A stretch of DNA of 43,385 bases from Clostridia bacterium (GTDB lineage: Bacteria; Bacillota; Clostridia; Oscillospirales; CAG-382): the NCBI GenBank assembly GCA_017397805.1, contig JAFQHW010000035.1, positions 1-43,385 on the forward strand, written 5' to 3'. This document shows positions 36,185 to 43,379 of this stretch, piece after piece. The position numbers and the translations under genes were made by a program. Each line of letters opens with the position of its first letter. Position 1 is the first letter of the stretch. The notes under the pieces were generated by a model, which did not search any database, had not been told where the DNA came from, and saw only the letters and a list, made by a program, of their open reading frames with translations.

Positions 36185-37421
36185 TTGCTTTTTTTGCCAA
36201 AAGTCTGTCTATCAGGAATATGACCGCGCCCGCGAACAAAAGCATCGCGGCGATATAAAGGGACCACTTTAAGGTTTTTATTATAACTGCGTTGTACGGA
36301 CTTTCTGTAGCGGCGGTGGTGGGAGTAAACTCTACTTCCACGTTTTTGTCTTCGGTTATATCGGACAAGGTGTAATTAAACGTATTGGAGTTGGTCTTGT
36401 TGACCTTCAGCTCTTCAAGGTCTATCTCGGTGCCGTTAACGGTCAGCTTGCTTATCTTATAGCCGTCTTCCTGTTTTATTACGAAGGTGATACTGCCGTT
36501 ATAGGATATCTGTGTGGAAGGGGGACTTATGGTGCCGCCCTTGCCCGCGGAGCTTACCACGTTAAGCTTTTTTGCGGAATAGTTCTCGGATATTGCCCAT
36601 TCGGCAATAGACGGCTCGTTATAATTCAGCACTTCTTTAACTGCGTTGTCAAGCTTGCCGTCAAAGGTCAAAAACTCGGTTCCCGCTTTGGAGCCGTTTT
36701 TGTTAAAGCTTTTTACCAAATTGACTGCAACGGCGTGGGAATCCTCACCCTTGGGGGAGACTATTCTGAAGAATCTGTCGCGCCCCATTTCTGCCGTGCC
36801 TAACTTTTCGGGGTCGCAATATCCGCCCACCGCCATAACGCGGGAAACGTTGGTGGGGTATCTGCACACGTAGTCGTAAGCGGCGGTGGCACCCGTGCCC
36901 ACACCGATAAGCACCACGCGCTCAACCATTATGGGTTCGTTTTCCGATATTTCGTCCACCAGCGCCTTTACCGTGCTTAAAACGGGGGTAGCGTTGGGAG
37001 CAAAGCTGTAATCCTTCCCGTTGGTTGCGGTAAAGCTCTCACCCGCAGGGCATTGAGGCGCAATTATTACGTAGCGGAAATTGCTCCAAGCGTTGGCGGT
37101 ATTTTCGCACAAAAGCTGGGATAAAATGCCGTTTTCCTCTATTTGTGCCTTGTTATCGTTGCCCTTGCCCGCCTCGTCGTGGAAATATACGATAAGCGAT
37201 GCTTTAACGGAGAAATCTGCCTTGTTATAGGTGAGGGAATCGTATCTGCGGTAGTTCAGATCCATATATTCGCCGGAAAATACGAGCCCTTCAGTAGAGG
37301 CGAGCATCTCCTGAACGGTAGCCGCATCAACGGAAGCGGATACGGAAAAAGCGGGAAGCGCCGTCAATACCAAAATTAAAATCAACAAGCTGTATATAAA
37401 CCTTTTTAACACGGCATACAC
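36174..37421 (-). CDS. Surface alpha/beta-hydrolase-like protein with lost catalytic residues (paralogue of 13468-14724)
   Basis: About 415 residues: signal peptide, alpha/beta-hydrolase-like domain, a beta-repeat module (GGTISPPSTQISYNGSITF), C-terminal transmembrane helix and short basic tail, the same layout as the hydrolase at 13468-14724. Shared blocks are VIIAPQC versus VIAPQC and GKGNDNKAQ versus GQGDNNEQQ. The nucleophile elbow GGMSMGG is IGVGTGA here (Ser to Gly), LHGSGG is FHDEAG, and GKGHNAW is GKLDNAV (His to Asp). It looks like a non-catalytic surface protein. The start is uncertain: GTG 37419-37421 is used, but GTG 37412 or TTG 37457 are possible and no ATG is available. Promoter at 37475-37503. 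Confidence 0.78.
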   Translation of the reverse strand: MYAVLKRFIYSLLILILVLTALPAFSVSASVDAATVQEMLASTEGLVFSGEYMDLNYRRYDSLTYNKADFSVKASLIVYFHDEAGKGNDNKAQIEENGILSQLLCENTANAWSNFRYVIIAPQCPAGESFTATNGKDYSFAPNATPVLSTVKALVDEISENEPIMVERVVLIGVGTGATAAYDYVCRYPTNVSRVMAVGGYCDPEKLGTAEMGRDRFFRIVSPKGEDSHAVAVNLVKSFNKNGSKAGTEFLTFDGKLDNAVKEVLNYNEPSIAEWAISENYSAKKLNVVSSAGKGGTISPPSTQISYNGSITFVIKQEDGYKISKLTVNGTEIDLEELKVNKTNSNTFNYTLSDITEDKNVEVEFTPTTAATESPYNAVIIKTLKWSLYIAAMLLFAGAVIFLIDRLLAKKANGK

Positions 37422-37434
37422 CAAACCTTTCAAG

Positions 37435-37452
37435 CCTTGAACCGCCTCAAGG
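37435..37452 (-). promoter_or_regulatory. Leader hairpin between promoter and start codon
   Basis: CCTTGA / TCAAGG arms with a 6-base loop lie just downstream of the promoter and about 14 bases before the favoured GTG start. The alternative TTG start at 37457 would be inside or at the edge of this stem. Confidence 0.4.
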
Positions 37453-37474
37453 CACAATTATCCTTATAGAACAT

Positions 37475-37503
37475 ATTATAATAATTTATACCCATTTTGT
37501 CAA
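37475..37503 (-). promoter_or_regulatory. Consensus sigma-A promoter at the head of the 17-gene minus-strand run
   Basis: On the minus strand a perfect TTGACA (37498-37503), a 17-base spacer and a perfect TATAAT (37475-37480). It is the best match to consensus in the window and could drive the pseudo-hydrolase, HExxH lipoprotein and, by readthrough, pyrH and later genes. Confidence 0.88.
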
Positions 37504-37510
37504 TAGCGGT

Positions 37511-37547
37511 AATAAAAATGCAAGGAAAGGGATTGCCCTTTCCTTGC
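37511..37547 (-). terminator. Intrinsic terminator of the triple lipocalin-module lipoprotein gene
   Basis: The 12-bp stem GCAAGGAAAGGG / CCCTTTCCTTGC with a 4-base loop is followed on the minus strand by ATTTTTATT. It directly precedes the next promoter (37475-37503). Confidence 0.85.
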
Positions 37548-37568
37548 AAAGCATTACGGTGTTTGATT

Positions 37569-38639
37569 TTATTGTTTGGTCAGCGTAAAGTCCTCGCCCG
37601 ATTCGGTTGTAAGATAAAGCTTGCCGTTATCGGCAATATAGGAATAACAGCCAACCACCGCTTCGCCGTCCTTTTCGTATATCAAATACAGCTCGCCCTC
37701 TTTAACGCCCCAAAAAGCGTCGTAGACATTGTCGCCGCTTACGTATCTGCCGGTGCCGTCAGCCTCCAACTCCCAATAATAGTCGATGGAGTGCCAAGTG
37801 CCCACTACGTTATCGTCGCCGCCGTTGGTGGGGTAGTCCGTAGGCTTCTCTGCCTCGGAAGAAGGCTCTTCTGCGGGCTTCTCATCCTTATCCTCGTCCT
37901 TCTCCTCGCCTTCGCCCTCGCCGTCTATGCGCTTGAACTCTGCAATATAGGTGCTCATCTCGATAAGCTGGAGATTGCCGCCGGAAAACTGGAAGTCGTA
38001 GTAAATTGTTTCCAGCTCCACGTCGTGGCTGCGGAAGGAGAAATGAAGCTTTTTATCCTTGGCGCACCACTTAATATCGCAGTCCTTGAGTACGGTGCTG
38101 TAATTCTGCTCGTAATAAGTGCCGGTGCCGTCGGCGTTGAGCGTCATTTGGGTTTTGTAGTTTTCACCCTCTGCAAGCCAAGTGCCCACTGCCTCTGCGG
38201 GTATCTCACCGTCGGAGTAATCCGCGCCGGGAGCTTTCTTGTAAGGGCCTGCTTCATAAAGCAGAGGCTTGCCCTCGTAGCTAAGATAAAGTCCGTTTTC
38301 GGGTACGGAAACCTCGTAGTCTATATTCGTAACGGAGGAGCCGGAGGCGTAAAGCTTGAGCTTTAGCTTGTCGTCCTTCAGTTTCCAGGTAAGGTCTAAA
38401 TAATTTCTGGTGCTGCCGTAGGATACCAGATATCCTTTGCCGCCTTCTTCAAAGATGTAGGTGGCAATGGCGTTGCCGTCGGTGCCCGTCCAAACACCCA
38501 AAATGTTCTCTTTGGTAGCCTTTTCGCCGGACATCTCCCCGGTGCTTGCGGAAGAACCGTCCTCGGTGTCGTTTCCGCAGGCACAAAAGATGCCTATAGC
38601 CAAGCTGAGGGTAAGTAATAAAGCTAATATCTTTTTCAT
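37569..38639 (-). CDS. Lipoprotein with three lipocalin-like (DUF5640-type) modules
   Basis: The 356-residue lipoprotein (signal peptide, lipobox FCAC, Cys21) contains three copies of a small beta-rich module, each beginning with a xVGTW or LGVWTG signature and containing a DGTG-type turn (ADGTGTYYE, ADGTGRYVS). They start at roughly residues 47, 150 and 280. A Glu/Asp/Lys-rich linker lies before the third. The fold resembles small lipocalin-like domains; ligand and function are unknown. ATG 38637-38639 with GGAGTG 6 bases upstream is chosen over a GTG three codons earlier. Own promoter (38669-38697) and terminator (37511-37547): monocistronic. Confidence 0.82.
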   Translation of the reverse strand: MKKILALLLTLSLAIGIFCACGNDTEDGSSASTGEMSGEKATKENILGVWTGTDGNAIATYIFEEGGKGYLVSYGSTRNYLDLTWKLKDDKLKLKLYASGSSVTNIDYEVSVPENGLYLSYEGKPLLYEAGPYKKAPGADYSDGEIPAEAVGTWLAEGENYKTQMTLNADGTGTYYEQNYSTVLKDCDIKWCAKDKKLHFSFRSHDVELETIYYDFQFSGGNLQLIEMSTYIAEFKRIDGEGEGEEKDEDKDEKPAEEPSSEAEKPTDYPTNGGDDNVVGTWHSIDYYWELEADGTGRYVSGDNVYDAFWGVKEGELYLIYEKDGEAVVGCYSYIADNGKLYLTTESGEDFTLTKQ

Positions 38640-38668
38640 ATCAATCACTCCGTGTTTTTGTTGCTATG

Positions 38669-38697
38669 ATTATAACACGAAATACACGCAGTTTCAA
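38669..38697 (-). promoter_or_regulatory. Sigma-A promoter of the triple-module lipoprotein gene
   Basis: On the minus strand TTGAAA (38692-38697), a 17-base spacer and a perfect TATAAT (38669-38674), ending about 30 bases before the start codon. Confidence 0.8.
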
Positions 38698-38712
38698 GAG
38701 GAAAATAAAAAA

Positions 38713-38749
38713 CCCCACTAAGTCCGGCAACTTAGCGGGGACCCCGAAT
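38713..38749 (-). repeat. Dispersed hairpin element, copy B
   Basis: The stem CCCCACTAAGT / ACTTAGCGGGG is followed by ACCCCGAATAAAA. Read on the minus strand it is CCCCGCTAAGT-loop-ACTTAGTGGGG followed by TTTTTTATTTT, an excellent intrinsic terminator. Confidence 0.8.
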
Positions 38750-38755
38750 AAAACA

Positions 38756-38796
38756 CCCCACTAAGTCTGACGACTTAATGGGGACCCCGACAAAAA
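38756..38796 (-). repeat. Dispersed hairpin element, copy C
   Basis: Tandem with copy B: CCCCACTAAGT-CTGACG-ACTTAATGGGG followed by ACCCCGACAAAAA. The loop and the ACCCCGACAA flank match copy A at 12370. On the minus strand it lies immediately 3' of the unique terminator 38791-38824. Confidence 0.8.
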
Positions 38797-38824
38797 GATA
38801 TGCGACTCTTAACGAGCCGCATAT
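38791..38824 (-). terminator. Intrinsic terminator of the acidic-linker lipoprotein gene
   Basis: ATATGCGACTC / GAGCCGCATAT arms (one mismatch) with a 5-base loop; on the minus strand the stem is followed by CTTTTTGTC. Hairpin copies C and B follow, so three terminator-like stems stand in a row. Confidence 0.8.
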
Positions 38825-38842
38825 CAAGTGTATAAGCTTTAA

Positions 38843-39685
38843 TTATGCTCTGGTGAATTCAACGCCGGTCAAAGTAAGGGTGTCACCGTCAACGGTGTAT
38901 TCGTCTTCTTCGCTCTCGCCCATGATAACGGTGTAAAGAGTACCGTCATTGGTAGCCCAAGTGAAATCAACGGTCATACCCAAAACTTCAGCTTCGCCTG
39001 TGCCGTCTTCGTTAAAGGTGTAAACCATAGCGATGCCTTCAGCTTCGCCTTCCCAAGTGCCAACGAGTGCACTGTCGATTTCGCCTTCAAGAACTGCTTC
39101 GGAAACTTCGGGAAGCTCACCTTCTACGAAAAGCATGGTGTCGCCTTCGTTGGTAATCTCAACGCCTTCAGCGGTGAACTCGTAAGTCATAGGCATGCAG
39201 GTTTCAATACCGAACATGGAAATGTTGAGATAAAGGGTGCCGTCCAAGGTGCCCCAAGTTGCATCAACGGTAAGACCGTCAACGATCATTGCAGCGGTAC
39301 CGTCAGCATTGAACGCAAAGGTGCCGGATTCGTCTTCTGCAACCCAAACGCCAACGAGGTCTTCGTCAACAACAGCGTCTTCGGGCATAACTACTTCAAA
39401 GATATCGCCGGAAATTTCGAAATCGCCGGAAACTTCAAAGTCAACAGACTCTTCGGTAACGGATTCTTCTGCGGATTCAACAACTGCAGATTCTTCTTCG
39501 GAGGATTCTTCTTCGGATTCAACAACGTCGGATTCTTCTTCGGAAGCAGCGTCGTCTTCGGAAACTACGCTTTCAACCTTGGAGTCAGCCTTAGAATCGG
39601 TTTCGCCATCCTTCTTGTCGCCGCAAGCGCAAAGAACGGTAAGTGCCATAGTAAGTACTAAAAGCATTGCTAAAATCTTCTTCAT
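38843..39685 (-). CDS. Lipoprotein with acidic Ser/Glu linker and two lipocalin-like (DUF5640-type) modules
   Basis: The 280-residue lipoprotein has lipobox LCAC (Cys21). A low-complexity stalk (about 25-85) dominated by Ser, Glu, Asp and Val, with repeated ESEEESSEEE-like runs, follows. Two related modules come next: LVGVWVAEDESGTFAFNADG (about 111) and LVGTWEGEAEGIAMVYTFNEDG (about 205), each with a DGT turn and a later TWGTLDGTLY or TWATNDGTLY block. The stalk probably lifts the modules through the cell wall. Function is unknown. AAGGAG is 8 bases before the ATG; promoter 39744-39772. It is a paralogue of the gene at 37569-38639 and probably of the partial gene at 1-85. Confidence 0.85.
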   Translation of the reverse strand: MKKILAMLLVLTMALTVLCACGDKKDGETDSKADSKVESVVSEDDAASEEESDVVESEEESSEEESAVVESAEESVTEESVDFEVSGDFEISGDIFEVVMPEDAVVDEDLVGVWVAEDESGTFAFNADGTAAMIVDGLTVDATWGTLDGTLYLNISMFGIETCMPMTYEFTAEGVEITNEGDTMLFVEGELPEVSEAVLEGEIDSALVGTWEGEAEGIAMVYTFNEDGTGEAEVLGMTVDFTWATNDGTLYTVIMGESEEDEYTVDGDTLTLTGVEFTRA

Positions 39686-39743
39686 TTCTTTGTCTCCTTA
39701 AAAACGTGTTTAAAATATGTCTTACGCAATAACGCGCAGAGTA

Positions 39744-39772
39744 AGTATATCACAAAGAAAGTTTAAATACAA
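39744..39772 (-). promoter_or_regulatory. Probable sigma-A promoter of the acidic-linker lipoprotein gene
   Basis: On the minus strand TTGTAT (39767-39772), a 17-base spacer and TATACT (39744-39749), about 60 bases before the ATG. The match is moderate (two -35 mismatches, one -10 mismatch). Confidence 0.6.
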
Positions 39773-39848
39773 TAGTCATATATTCGCAAAATGCTTAAAA
39801 TTTTTAAATATAATTGTGCACTTTTACATTTTTATTGGCAAAATGCAG

Positions 39849-39876
39849 TTGACAGACAAAAAAGATATGCTATAAT
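39849..39876 (+). promoter_or_regulatory. Sigma-A promoter of the dockerin phosphoesterase gene
   Basis: Perfect TTGACA (39849-39854) and perfect TATAAT (39871-39876) with a 16-base spacer. GGAGG at 39896-39900 is 9 bases before the ATG. The bases 39773-39848 between the two divergent promoters are AT-rich with no further signal seen. Confidence 0.85.
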
Positions 39877-39909
39877 TTTAATGTACTAAAAACACGGAGG
39901 TGTGTAATA

Positions 39910-42900
39910 ATGAAATTTTGGAAAAAACTGTTGCTTACGGCAATTACCGCAAGCTTGTGCTTGGGTTGCTTTTCACCCGCGGGCATTAATGCAGGTGCGG
40001 CATCAGAGGCGGCGGTAGCGATGATAGTTACCAACCCCGCAGAGGATGCTTCCACGTCTATGAACGTAGGCTTCCACGCAGAGCTTGGATATACCAACTG
40101 CTACGTTCAATATACTCTTAAGAGCGATACGGAATGGGCAAACGCCAAGAACCAGACGGGTAGCTTTGTAGTTTACGGCGCGGACGAAACCACAAACCCC
40201 TTCTATAACACCTACAGTAAGGACGCCGCAGGTGAGAACTATTATCAAACCTATAGGTTCTTGGACTATAGCGTAACCTTGGCAAACCTTACACCCGCTA
40301 CCGAATATATGTACCGCGTTTGCGACGGTGCGAGATTCAGCGACACTTATTATTTCAAGACAGCGGGTGCTGATGAGTGGTCCTTTGCCGTAACGGGCGA
40401 CTTCCACGAGTATTACGACACCTACGGTACCGATAGGGCGGGCAACGCCACCAAGGCGGTTAACGCGGCAATAGCTTTGGCTGATAATCAGTCGCTTCCT
40501 TCCGTGGAGCATATCGTTTCCGTGGGCGATATAGTTGCTTGGGGTGTATCCTACAATCAGTGGCAGTTGGTGCTTAACCAGAGCTACATCAAGAACTATT
40601 CCTTCGCAAACAGTATAGGCAACCACGACGATATGGACAGATTCGGCAATTCCAGCTCTGCCTACAACTCCATCGTATTCAATAACCCCAAGAACGGTTA
40701 CGGCGACGAGGTTGGCACTTGCTTCTATTATTTATATAACAACGTGCTGTTCATATACATCAACTATCTTGACCCTTCCGCCGAGGCGGAGGAATGGGCA
40801 ACTCAGGTGGTAAACTCCATGGTAGGTCAGTACAAGTATTCCGTGCTGGTTAACCACCGCCCCGCCACCAACAAGTACGGCGGAGGAACCTACAGCTATT
40901 TTTGGAACTACTGGGCAGATTTTTGCGATACTCATAAGATAGACTTGGTTTTGGCAGGCGACCACCACGTTTATATGCGCAGTCAACCCTTATATAACGG
41001 CTCTAAGGTAACGGATTACGGTCCTTCCAACCCCGACGGTACCGTATATATTGCCGGCGACTCTGCCGACGGCGAGCGCGGCTCCTCCACGGACGTGGTT
41101 TCTTCTTTTGATTCCGACATCGTGGCCTCCACCTACTTCAGATACAGATATACCTCTTCTACCGCAGACATAACCTCTATGCTGGTAACGGTTAAAGAGG
41201 ATAAGATGGAAGTTAAGTTCGTTTACTACGAAAACAAGGGCAGTGCCGAGGCTTCCTCCGATTTTTACGAGGGCGGTATAGAAGGCCACGCTAATTTCCA
41301 TTACGGCGACACCTCTTACGTTTATCCCTCCGACCATACCGTTGCCACCGGCACGGTAACTCCTCCCGAAGAGGAAACGGAAAAGAACCTTATCTCCGCT
41401 GACCTTGGCGGTGAATATATGTACTCCACTGACGTTTATCCCGGCTCCGCAAGCTATTATGACCGCGCTTATTACGGCGATAACGCAAATCAGGGCGGTG
41501 CATACATCAGCGGTAAGCTGAACGACGGCGTTTTTGCCGCTAACTCCGACCCCGGCAACGCCAACGTGGATTGGGCGGTATTCTTTAAGTCCATGGGTAA
41601 GCCCGATATTACCTTTAAGCTCAAGGACAGCGCCACCGTTAACAGCATGGGTATTACCTACCGCGGCTACACGGGCGCTTCTTACAGCGGCGCTGACGTA
41701 AGCGAACTGCTTATAAGCGAGGACGGCGAGACCTTTACCCCCGTTACCGGCTATACCACCAACGTAACCATAGAAAACGGCAACAACTACAAGCTTAATA
41801 TAAGCTTTGCTGCCCCCGTAACCGCAAAATATATTCAGCTGAAGCTTGATGACCCCAAAGACGGCGCTTCCCGCTTTGCGGTATGTGAAGTGGAGATAAT
41901 GGGTAACGCTCCTTGGACTGATATAGAGCATACCGTAGAGTTTAAGGATTACGACGGTACCTTGCTTGATACCGTTCAGGTTAAAGACGGTGAGAGTGCA
42001 GTAGCTCCCGCCCTTTCCCTCAGAGCAGACTACCACTTCGTAGGCTGGGATAAGTATTACAACTGCGTAAAGGAAGATATGGTTATTACCGCCGTTTATT
42101 CCGACGACGAGTGCGAGGTCGTGTTCGTGGACTACGACGGAACTGAGATTTCCCGTCAGACCGTAGCCTTCGGTGCCGCCGCTACCGCACCTGCAGACCC
42201 CACCAGAGAAGAATACGTGTTTATGGGTTGGGATAAGCCTTTTGAGGCGGTTGCGGGGGACGTTACCGTTACCGCAACCTATATCCACGAAAGCGAGCTT
42301 GATACGGGCGACGAAGAGGAACCCGTAATCCCCATACCCGTTGGCGACAATATACTTCTTAACCGCCCCTACAGCTTGGATTACAACCAGTTCTTGGGCG
42401 CTAACACGGACGATAACCGTACCCTGCTTACTGACGGTAAATACCGCGGTGACGGCACCAATCCTTGGCCTGCCGGCATTGCCCTTGTGACCGTAACCGT
42501 TGAATTTGCGGGTTCTTCCAAGGTTAATTCCGCCTCCTTTACCTTTGATACCGCCACCGATATAGGCGTTATCGTGTTCAAGAGCGTAAAGGTAACGGGT
42601 AATCGCGGCTTTGCCGTAGGCGGTATCTCCTATACCACGGACGGCACCACCTATCAGGATGCAGAGGTAGAGGTAACGCAAGTTGCCGCAGAAAACGCAC
42701 CCGACAGCACCGCTATCGACTTCCGCGTAAAGGCGGATATCAAGGGCGCCAAGGGCGTAAAGATTTGCTGGACCAATAACGGCGAATACGTTTCCAACTT
42801 TGACGAGATACAAGCGTTCTCGGCATATAAGGTTGAGGGAGAGGAAGACGATTCAAGCTCCTCTGAGGACGATAATTCAAGCTCTTCCGAGGATGATAAT

Positions 42901-43146
42901 TCAAGCTCCTCCGAGAGCAACGGCTCCGACGATATTACCTACGGTGACGTGAACGGCGACGGAAACGTTAACTCTCTTGACGCGGCGCAGGTGCTCAAGC
43001 ACGATGCTATGCTTATTGAGCTGGGCGAAGACGCGCTCAAAGCGGCTGACGTAAACGGCGACGGACAGGTTAACTCCCTCGACGCGGCACAGATCCTCAA
43101 ATTCGATGCTATGATCATCGATAAATTTCCTGTAGAACAAGCGTAA
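39910..43146 (+). CDS. Secreted multidomain metallophosphoesterase with C-terminal dockerin
   Basis: The 1078-residue extracellular protein has a signal peptide (1-35), then a purple-acid-phosphatase-type N-terminal Fn3-like domain and calcineurin-like phosphoesterase domain (about 40-440). Metal motifs are VTGDFHEYYD, VSVGDIVAWG, SIGNHDD, LVNHRP and LAGDHHVY. A discoidin-like beta-sandwich (about 490-665), two InlB-type repeats (about 675-735 and 735-798, each ending in a GWDKxx pattern), a second sandwich (about 812-975), a Ser/Asp/Glu linker and a type I dockerin (about 1011-1072) follow. The dockerin carries two DVNGDGxVNSLDAAQxLK motifs. It probably releases phosphate from a polysaccharide, nucleotide or phospholipid substrate; which one cannot be told. 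No cohesin is in the window. Confidence 0.9.
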   Translation: MKFWKKLLLTAITASLCLGCFSPAGINAGAASEAAVAMIVTNPAEDASTSMNVGFHAELGYTNCYVQYTLKSDTEWANAKNQTGSFVVYGADETTNPFYNTYSKDAAGENYYQTYRFLDYSVTLANLTPATEYMYRVCDGARFSDTYYFKTAGADEWSFAVTGDFHEYYDTYGTDRAGNATKAVNAAIALADNQSLPSVEHIVSVGDIVAWGVSYNQWQLVLNQSYIKNYSFANSIGNHDDMDRFGNSSSAYNSIVFNNPKNGYGDEVGTCFYYLYNNVLFIYINYLDPSAEAEEWATQVVNSMVGQYKYSVLVNHRPATNKYGGGTYSYFWNYWADFCDTHKIDLVLAGDHHVYMRSQPLYNGSKVTDYGPSNPDGTVYIAGDSADGERGSSTDVVSSFDSDIVASTYFRYRYTSSTADITSMLVTVKEDKMEVKFVYYENKGSAEASSDFYEGGIEGHANFHYGDTSYVYPSDHTVATGTVTPPEEETEKNLISADLGGEYMYSTDVYPGSASYYDRAYYGDNANQGGAYISGKLNDGVFAANSDPGNANVDWAVFFKSMGKPDITFKLKDSATVNSMGITYRGYTGASYSGADVSELLISEDGETFTPVTGYTTNVTIENGNNYKLNISFAAPVTAKYIQLKLDDPKDGASRFAVCEVEIMGNAPWTDIEHTVEFKDYDGTLLDTVQVKDGESAVAPALSLRADYHFVGWDKYYNCVKEDMVITAVYSDDECEVVFVDYDGTEISRQTVAFGAAATAPADPTREEYVFMGWDKPFEAVAGDVTVTATYIHESELDTGDEEEPVIPIPVGDNILLNRPYSLDYNQFLGANTDDNRTLLTDGKYRGDGTNPWPAGIALVTVTVEFAGSSKVNSASFTFDTATDIGVIVFKSVKVTGNRGFAVGGISYTTDGTTYQDAEVEVTQVAAENAPDSTAIDFRVKADIKGAKGVKICWTNNGEYVSNFDEIQAFSAYKVEGEEDDSSSSEDDNSSSSEDDNSSSSESNGSDDITYGDVNGDGNVNSLDAAQVLKHDAMLIELGEDALKAADVNGDGQVNSLDAAQILKFDAMIIDKFPVEQA

Positions 43147-43196
43147 AACAAAAAGAGAATTCGCTCCGCGGCTACAAACTATACCAATCAACAGTT

Positions 43197-43227
43197 AAAA
43201 AACCACCGGAACAACCGGTGGTTTTTT
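43197..43227 (+). terminator. Intrinsic terminator after the dockerin phosphoesterase
   Basis: AAAAAACCACCGG / CCGGTGGTTTTTT arms with an AACAA loop, a textbook terminator. The T-run overlaps the first bases of the TTGACT at 43226. Confidence 0.9.
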
Positions 43228-43256
43228 GACTGCTTATATTATTTCGGTTCTATAAT
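43226..43256 (+). promoter_or_regulatory. Possible promoter straddling the insertion-sequence end
   Basis: TTGACT (43226-43231) and a perfect TATAAT (43251-43256) have a long 19-base spacer. The -10 box is inside the putative element end and the -35 box is outside, so a hybrid promoter may have arisen on insertion. Confidence 0.35.
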
Positions 43257-43303
43257 AAATGTTGGGGTACAACAAATAGAGCCTACGAAAAAAAGATAAA
43301 AAA

Positions 43304-43379
43304 GTAGAGCATATTTGAAGAAAATCCGTTAAAATGGAATTGACGAGAAACCAGAAACGGAGGCTCAAATATGCTCTAC
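43304..43379. repeat. 15-bp perfect inverted repeat enclosing the leader of the putative transposase
   Basis: GTAGAGCATATTTGA (43304-43318) is an exact inverted copy of TCAAATATGCTCTAC (43365-43379). The right arm contains the ATG at 43371 and starts 2 bases after CGGAGG. Confidence 0.9.

Noticed and set aside
39430..39600. Microsatellite-like TTC/TCC-rich tract
   Set aside because: It encodes the Ser/Glu stalk of the lipoprotein on the minus strand; the frame is open and flanked by well-formed domains.
40990..42813. 607-codon antisense open frame opposite the dockerin phosphoesterase
   Set aside because: The composition is Gly/Val/Tyr-rich and repetitive, it mirrors the plus-strand gene, and no initiation signal or family motif is present. 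The similar 477-codon frame at 9236-10669 was rejected for the same reason.
43150..43180. Another copy of the dispersed hairpin family (AATTCGCTCCGCGG)
   Set aside because: Only the first dozen bases resemble copy A at 12364; the loop, the right arm and the GGGGACCCCGA flank are missing.
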